Assembly (NCBI GenBank): GCA_020026375.1
Contig: JAHHQN010000003.1
Span: 1 to 64,000 of the forward strand
DNA length: 64,000 nucleotides
Source of the DNA: Alistipes sp.
GTDB taxonomy: Bacteria; Bacteroidota; Bacteroidia; Bacteroidales; Rikenellaceae
Direction: 5' to 3'
Position 1 is the stretch's first letter, and the number at the start of each line of letters is the position of its first letter. The translations under genes were made by a program, and so were the position numbers. The notes below the pieces were generated by a model. It was not told the origin of the DNA, did no database searches, and worked only from the letters and a program-made list of their open reading frames with translations. Shown piece by piece: positions 60,501-64,000 of the stretch.

Positions 60501-60971
60501 TTAGTAACCCAGCGACTTGGAAGCCGCATAAGAGAACTTCAGTGCGTTTGCACGGCGAAGCTCCTGCTTAACGTCGGTTACCACACCCATCTTGGTGTCT
60601 TCGTCGGCCTTCAGACATACTGTCATCTGGGCACGGTCGGCCTCGGAGAGCTTGTCGCGCTCTGCGGCACAGAAGTCACCGATGTCCTTGGTGGTCTTGT
60701 ATGAGTCATTGAGCTGGATACGGGGAGCCGTACCGAACTTGGCCTGCATACTCAGTGAGGGCTGACCGATGTGAATGTAGCTGACCAGAGATTTTTTCTC
60801 AAGTTTCTGCACCTCGGTAGCCTGGGGAAGTCTGTATCGAACCAGCAGTTCCTGATCACGCATGGTGGTAGACACCATAAAGAAGAAGAGGATCATGAAG
60901 ATCACGTCAGGAAGTGATGCTGTCGAAATAGGGGGCAAACCTTTGTTGCCCTTCTTTTTCATTACTGCCAT
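60501..60971 (-). CDS. exbD: ExbD/TolR-type biopolymer transport protein (second copy)
   Basis: A 156-residue single-pass protein: cytoplasmic N-terminus (MAVMKKKGNKGLPPIST), transmembrane helix with the essential Asp (SLPDVIFMILFFFMVSTT; the Asp enters the proton path), then a periplasmic domain (PQATEVQKLEKKSLVSYIHI). It is the last gene of the operon, 3 bases after the first exbD. Two different ExbD subunits per operon are common in Bacteroidota and may assemble into mixed complexes with the single ExbB. Confidence 0.93.
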   Translation of the reverse strand: MAVMKKKGNKGLPPISTASLPDVIFMILFFFMVSTTMRDQELLVRYRLPQATEVQKLEKKSLVSYIHIGQPSLSMQAKFGTAPRIQLNDSYKTTKDIGDFCAAERDKLSEADRAQMTVCLKADEDTKMGVVTDVKQELRRANALKFSYAASKSLGY

Positions 60972-60974
60972 ATC

Positions 60975-61580
60975 TTACTTCTTAATGTTTTTAGGCTCTG
61001 CCTCCGAAATCTTCAGGGGAACTGCCTTGGTTACTGCTTCATTCTGCTCTTTGGTCAGGTCGGCGAAAGCTGCGCCGAACTTCTGCTGCGAAACAGACTC
61101 ACGGACCTCGTTGAACGCGCGAGCCAGCTCATTCTGTACCTTGATGTAGGACTGATAGCCGGTATCACGGGTAGTCTGCAACGAGATAACGCCGGAGCTG
61201 ACGGGATAAACCCACTTTCCTCCGTCGGGAAGGTCAATCTCCTTCTCCTCTTTCTCGGGCAACTCGGGGTCGTCCATGGGATTGAGGATGAAATCCTTTG
61301 CCCGATCCTTCAACTGAGCCAAGTCGATATTCTCCTGCTTGCCGGGCTGACCTGCCATAATCTGACCGCTACCGTTGATGAGCACCAGGAACAGGTTACG
61401 CTCCTTGACCTTGATCTCCTCCTGAGTCTGATTCTCGGGAGGCATGGGCGGAAGCATACGCATAAGACCGGTGTCGGTGTTCATGGTAGTGGCCACGAGG
61501 AAGAAAATCAGCAGCAAGAAAGCGATATCGGCCATGGAGCCGGCATTGATTTCCTGTACTTTTCTTTTATCTGTTGACAT
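60975..61580 (-). CDS. exbD: ExbD/TolR-type biopolymer transport protein (first copy)
   Basis: A 201-residue protein: N-terminal VQEINAGSMADIAFLLLIFFLVATT places the proton-path Asp at the start of the transmembrane helix (about 18-37). A long periplasmic domain follows, with GDKxx-like repeats absent but a conserved-looking YIKVQNELARAFNEVRE helix near the C-terminus. It is longer than the second ExbD by about 45 residues, the extra part lying in the periplasmic domain. It follows the small membrane protein by 1 base and precedes the other exbD by 3 bases. Confidence 0.93.
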   Translation of the reverse strand: MSTDKRKVQEINAGSMADIAFLLLIFFLVATTMNTDTGLMRMLPPMPPENQTQEEIKVKERNLFLVLINGSGQIMAGQPGKQENIDLAQLKDRAKDFILNPMDDPELPEKEEKEIDLPDGGKWVYPVSSGVISLQTTRDTGYQSYIKVQNELARAFNEVRESVSQQKFGAAFADLTKEQNEAVTKAVPLKISEAEPKNIKK

Positions 61581-61581
61581 T

Positions 61582-62013
61582 TTACTTGCTCAAGTTTTTT
61601 AATGTGCCCCAAATCTCAGTGGCAACTGCGATAACGAATGCGGCAGCGAAAGCTACATAGGTTACGAGAATGCTGGTTTCGGTAATTACTGTCTCGTTGT
61701 GACCAAAGAAACCGTTGTTCTGGAGGTCTACAATCTGTACATCGTGACCTGCAGAGAAGAAGTACGATGCACCGATAACGATGAGTACCAGAGCCAGAGA
61801 CATGATGGTTCCCTTGATACCTGCCGGGTTCTTAATCATTCCGAAGAGGGCGCAGAAGAGTGCAGCAGCGAGAGCGAACACAAAGAGGAAGTATCCCCAT
61901 ATGAGGTTCAAGCTGATTGCAGCCTCCGAGCCGGCGGTAGCGATAGCGTAGATCAGAAGAACCACGGTTACCGCCATCAGAAGACCCAGCAATACATTTA
62001 ATATTTTTTTCAT
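61582..62013 (-). CDS. Small membrane protein of the exb operon
   Basis: A 143-residue protein with four predicted helices: 5-27 (VLLGLLMAVTVVLLIYAI), 35-62, 70-91 (IKGTIMSLALVLIVIGASYF) and 112-132 (LVTYVAFAAAFVIAVATEIW). I recognise no named family, but a protein of this size regularly sits between ExbB and ExbD in Bacteroidota operons. The tight spacing (27 bases to exbB, 1 base to exbD) suggests a structural role in the energising complex. That role is inferred. Confidence 0.75.
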   Translation of the reverse strand: MKKILNVLLGLLMAVTVVLLIYAIATAGSEAAISLNLIWGYFLFVFALAAALFCALFGMIKNPAGIKGTIMSLALVLIVIGASYFFSAGHDVQIVDLQNNGFFGHNETVITETSILVTYVAFAAAFVIAVATEIWGTLKNLSK

Positions 62014-62040
62014 GATTGCTCAGATTCTTAATGTGTTGGA

Positions 62041-62772
62041 TTATTTCTTGTTGTAAGCTGTCAGGATATCCATCAGGGTGATAGAAGCATCCTCCATATT
62101 GTTTACCAGAGAGTCGATCTTCGAAACAATATAGTTATAGAACAACTGAAGAATAACCGCAGCGATAAGACCCATGAGGGTAGTCAACAGAGCGACCTTG
62201 ATACCACCTGCAACCAGAGTAGGGCTGATATCACCTGCAGCCTGGATAGAGTCGAATGCACCGATCATACCAACAACGGTACCCATGAAACCCAACATAG
62301 GGCTCAATGCGATGAACAGACCAATCCACGAAAGACCCGACTCCATCTGACCGGTCTGAACCGAACCGTAAGATACAACTGCCTTCTCAACAGCGTCGAG
62401 ACCCTGGTTGTAACGGTCGAGACCCTGGTAGTAGATCGAAGCGATAGGACCGCGAGTGTTGCGGCAAACCTCCTTTGCAGCCTCGATACCGCCGTTCTGA
62501 AGAGCCTCTTCAACAGCCTTCTCCAACTTCTTTGCGTTGACAGTCGAGAGCGACAGGTAGAGGATACGCTCGATGGCTACAGCCAGACCGAGTACCAAGC
62601 AGAGGAGGACGGGAAGCATCCAGCCCCAACCACCCTCGAGGAACTTCTGCATCAAAATGTGGTGCATGCTATCGCCGGCGAGAGCGGTCTCTGCTGTGGC
62701 AGCAGCCTCCTGCGCGAACGCACTAGCGGTACCCATGAGGGCAACCGACAGAATCATAAAACTTTTTTTCAT
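62041..62772 (-). CDS. exbB: ExbB/TolQ/MotA-family proton channel protein
   Basis: A 243-residue inner-membrane protein that forms the pentameric proton channel with ExbD to energise TonB. An N-terminal signal-like segment (MKKSFMILSVALMGTASAFA) precedes the core. Helix 1 follows (WMLPVLLCLVLGLAVAIERI), then a cytoplasmic loop. Helices 2 and 3 come last (ESGLSWIGLFIALSPMLGFM, GGIKVALLTTLMGLIAAVIL) with the conserved GTVxGM-type GTVVGMIGAFDSIQ. It is the first gene of the operon; the powered receptor set includes the SusC system here. Confidence 0.94.
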   Translation of the reverse strand: MKKSFMILSVALMGTASAFAQEAAATAETALAGDSMHHILMQKFLEGGWGWMLPVLLCLVLGLAVAIERILYLSLSTVNAKKLEKAVEEALQNGGIEAAKEVCRNTRGPIASIYYQGLDRYNQGLDAVEKAVVSYGSVQTGQMESGLSWIGLFIALSPMLGFMGTVVGMIGAFDSIQAAGDISPTLVAGGIKVALLTTLMGLIAAVILQLFYNYIVSKIDSLVNNMEDASITLMDILTAYNKK

Positions 62773-63114
62773 AGTTGTGATAGATAAATTAAATTTTGAT
62801 TAGTTGATTTTATATTAATTTTGGTTTCTTCTCTATCGTTTTGCGGATTTCGGGCAGGGATAATTTTTTTTCAAGTTTTTGCTGCCTTTCCTCCAAAAGT
62901 GTTATTTTTTCGCTCTTTTATTCCTCTCCTGCTTCTTATGTCTGGCCACTTCACGGCGACGTTATGCCCCTGATATTTTGCTATCGGCATGCGTAACTGT
63001 CTGTGATGCAGCATGATAAGCTATCTCCGTGCGGTTTGCGGCCACTTGGGCCGTTTGCTCACGTGTAGCTTTGCAGTGCGAAATATAGAAAAAAATTTTC
63101 GTTCTTGCAATCTC
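62773..63114. other. Intergenic region upstream of exbB
   Basis: About 340 bases. The 60 bases next to exbB are very AT-rich and probably hold its promoter, but I could not match both boxes. The remainder has mixed composition with no coding frame of note. I see nothing else I can support. Confidence 0.4.
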
Positions 63115-64000
63115 TTACACAGTAAATTCACCTCTAAGGGGTTGGCGGAGCAGTTCGAGCGTCTCCTCTTTGGAGCGGTTGAGTCCCAGTACATACATGA
63201 GTTTCGACACGGCGGCCTCGGTGGTCATGTCGTAGCCGCACACCACGCCGGCCTGTTTGAGCCGCAGACCCGTGTCGTAGAGGTCCATCTCCACCGAGCC
63301 GCCGCCGCACTGCGTGATGTTGAGAACGATGACACCGCGCTCCACGGCACGGGTGATGATGCGGATAAACCACTCGCAGGTGGGGGCGTTGCCCGCACCG
63401 AAGGTCTCCAGCACCACGGCCTTGAGGTGGGGTATGGAGAACACCGCCTCGAGAATCTGGCGGCTCATGCCCGGGAATATCTTGACAATCTCCACCCCCT
63501 CGGCCAAATGAGTGGCGATGTGCAGCTCCGTGTTGTCGTAGGAGTCGGGGTGGTTGATGATGCTCTTGTGGTAGGCGATGTTGACACCCACGCTGGCCAG
63601 CGGCGGATAGTTGTCCGACACGAAGGCGTTGAGCGCCTCGGCGCTGCGCTTGGTGGTGCGGTTGGCGCGGAACAGTCGGTTCTGGAAGTAGAGCGACACC
63701 TCGGGAACGGTGGGGTGTCCCTCGGAGCGCGAGCCGGCAATCTCGATGGAGGTAATCAGGTTCTCGCGGCCGTCGGTGCGCAGCACGCCGATGGGAATCT
63801 GGCTGCCGGTGAAGACCACGGGTTTGGCCAGGTCTTCGAGCATGAAGCTCAGTGCCGAGGCGGTGTACGACATGGTGTCGGTGCCGTGGAGTACCACGAA
63901 ACCGTCATAACGCGAGTAGTTGTCGCGTATGATTTCGGCCAGACGCACCCAGTTTTCGGGGGCGACGTTCGACGAGTCGATGATGGGCGAGAGGGTGATG
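63115..64000 (-). CDS. ansA: Type I (cytoplasmic) L-asparaginase, N-terminus beyond the window
   Basis: Partial gene: the last 295 or so residues are present, and the N-terminus with the first catalytic Thr lies beyond position 64000. The visible part has DSSNVAPENW, the second catalytic site YDGFVVLHGTDTMSYTASAL (Thr-Asp pair), then GSQIPIGVLRTDGRENLITS and the C-terminal domain VVLETFGAGNAP with GVIVLNITQCGGGSV. The layout is that of AnsA, the low-affinity enzyme hydrolysing asparagine to aspartate and ammonia. An in-frame Met at 63948 exists but is internal: the conserved DSSNVAPENW precedes it. Confidence 0.93.
   Translation of the reverse strand, partial: ITLSPIIDSSNVAPENWVRLAEIIRDNYSRYDGFVVLHGTDTMSYTASALSFMLEDLAKPVVFTGSQIPIGVLRTDGRENLITSIEIAGSRSEGHPTVPEVSLYFQNRLFRANRTTKRSAEALNAFVSDNYPPLASVGVNIAYHKSIINHPDSYDNTELHIATHLAEGVEIVKIFPGMSRQILEAVFSIPHLKAVVLETFGAGNAPTCEWFIRIITRAVERGVIVLNITQCGGGSVEMDLYDTGLRLKQAGVVCGYDMTTEAAVSKLMYVLGLNRSKEETLELLRQPLRGEFTV

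Overview
The window is chromosomal DNA of a GC-rich member of the Bacteroidales (Bacteroidota). Three things point there: SusC/SusD-type outer-membrane genes, lipoproteins with Cys-Ser-Asp-Asp export signals, and promoters of the form TTTG-N19/20-TANNTTTG without clear Shine-Dalgarno sites. GC richness, the TonB/ExbBD set and the phage-type genes make a Rikenellaceae/Alistipes-like bacterium my best guess. That is inference from family resemblance, not a database result. I recognised no rRNA or tRNA gene.

Layout. 1-832 is non-coding and repeat-rich, including two identical 46-nt repeats 30 nt apart. A nitroreductase gene (minus) and an AT-rich 0.7-kb gap follow. 2081-15542 is one long plus-strand operon: SusC, SusD, a DUF4843-type lipoprotein, a BACON-like lipoprotein and three leucine-rich-repeat lipoproteins, closed by a strong terminator and followed by one more lipoprotein gene. 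This looks like a surface binding and uptake system without its own hydrolase. 16839-18046 is rdgB-folE (minus). 18196-20168 is an AT-rich, evidently acquired Eco47II-like restriction-modification pair. 20210-27924 holds housekeeping genes: HAD hydrolase, DUF1573, DUF805, and an overlapping comEC-methyltransferase-BrkB-DUF2520-kdsC cluster.

27978-34372 is a compact phage-derived module (minus): large virion-like protein, ClpP-like protease, major capsid protein, portal, DUF6712-like protein and P5-like muralytic protein. It has no terminase, integrase or replication gene. Next to it, at 34440-34572, is an array of DnaA-box-like 9-mers phased at about 11 or 22 bp, followed by AT-rich DNA: a candidate replication origin or operator. 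Then come a shortened MqnA-like gene and corA.

36425-42816 (minus) carries tgt-lptG-PASTA-rluA-ygiQ. 42908-45252 (plus) carries a glycosyltransferase, an ECF sigma factor and rsmG. Next are rlmN (minus), tonB, hflX, upp, an LTA-synthase-like sulfatase, a RIC/hemerythrin/LuxR fusion regulator and a His-rich CDF transporter (plus). efp and a polysaccharide deacetylase (minus), then a DUF4837 lipoprotein and cardiolipin synthase (plus), follow. The right end, all minus, has a YeiH-type transporter, a phosphate-selective-type porin, the exbB-x-exbD-exbD operon that would energise SusC together with the distant tonB, and an L-asparaginase gene cut by the window edge.
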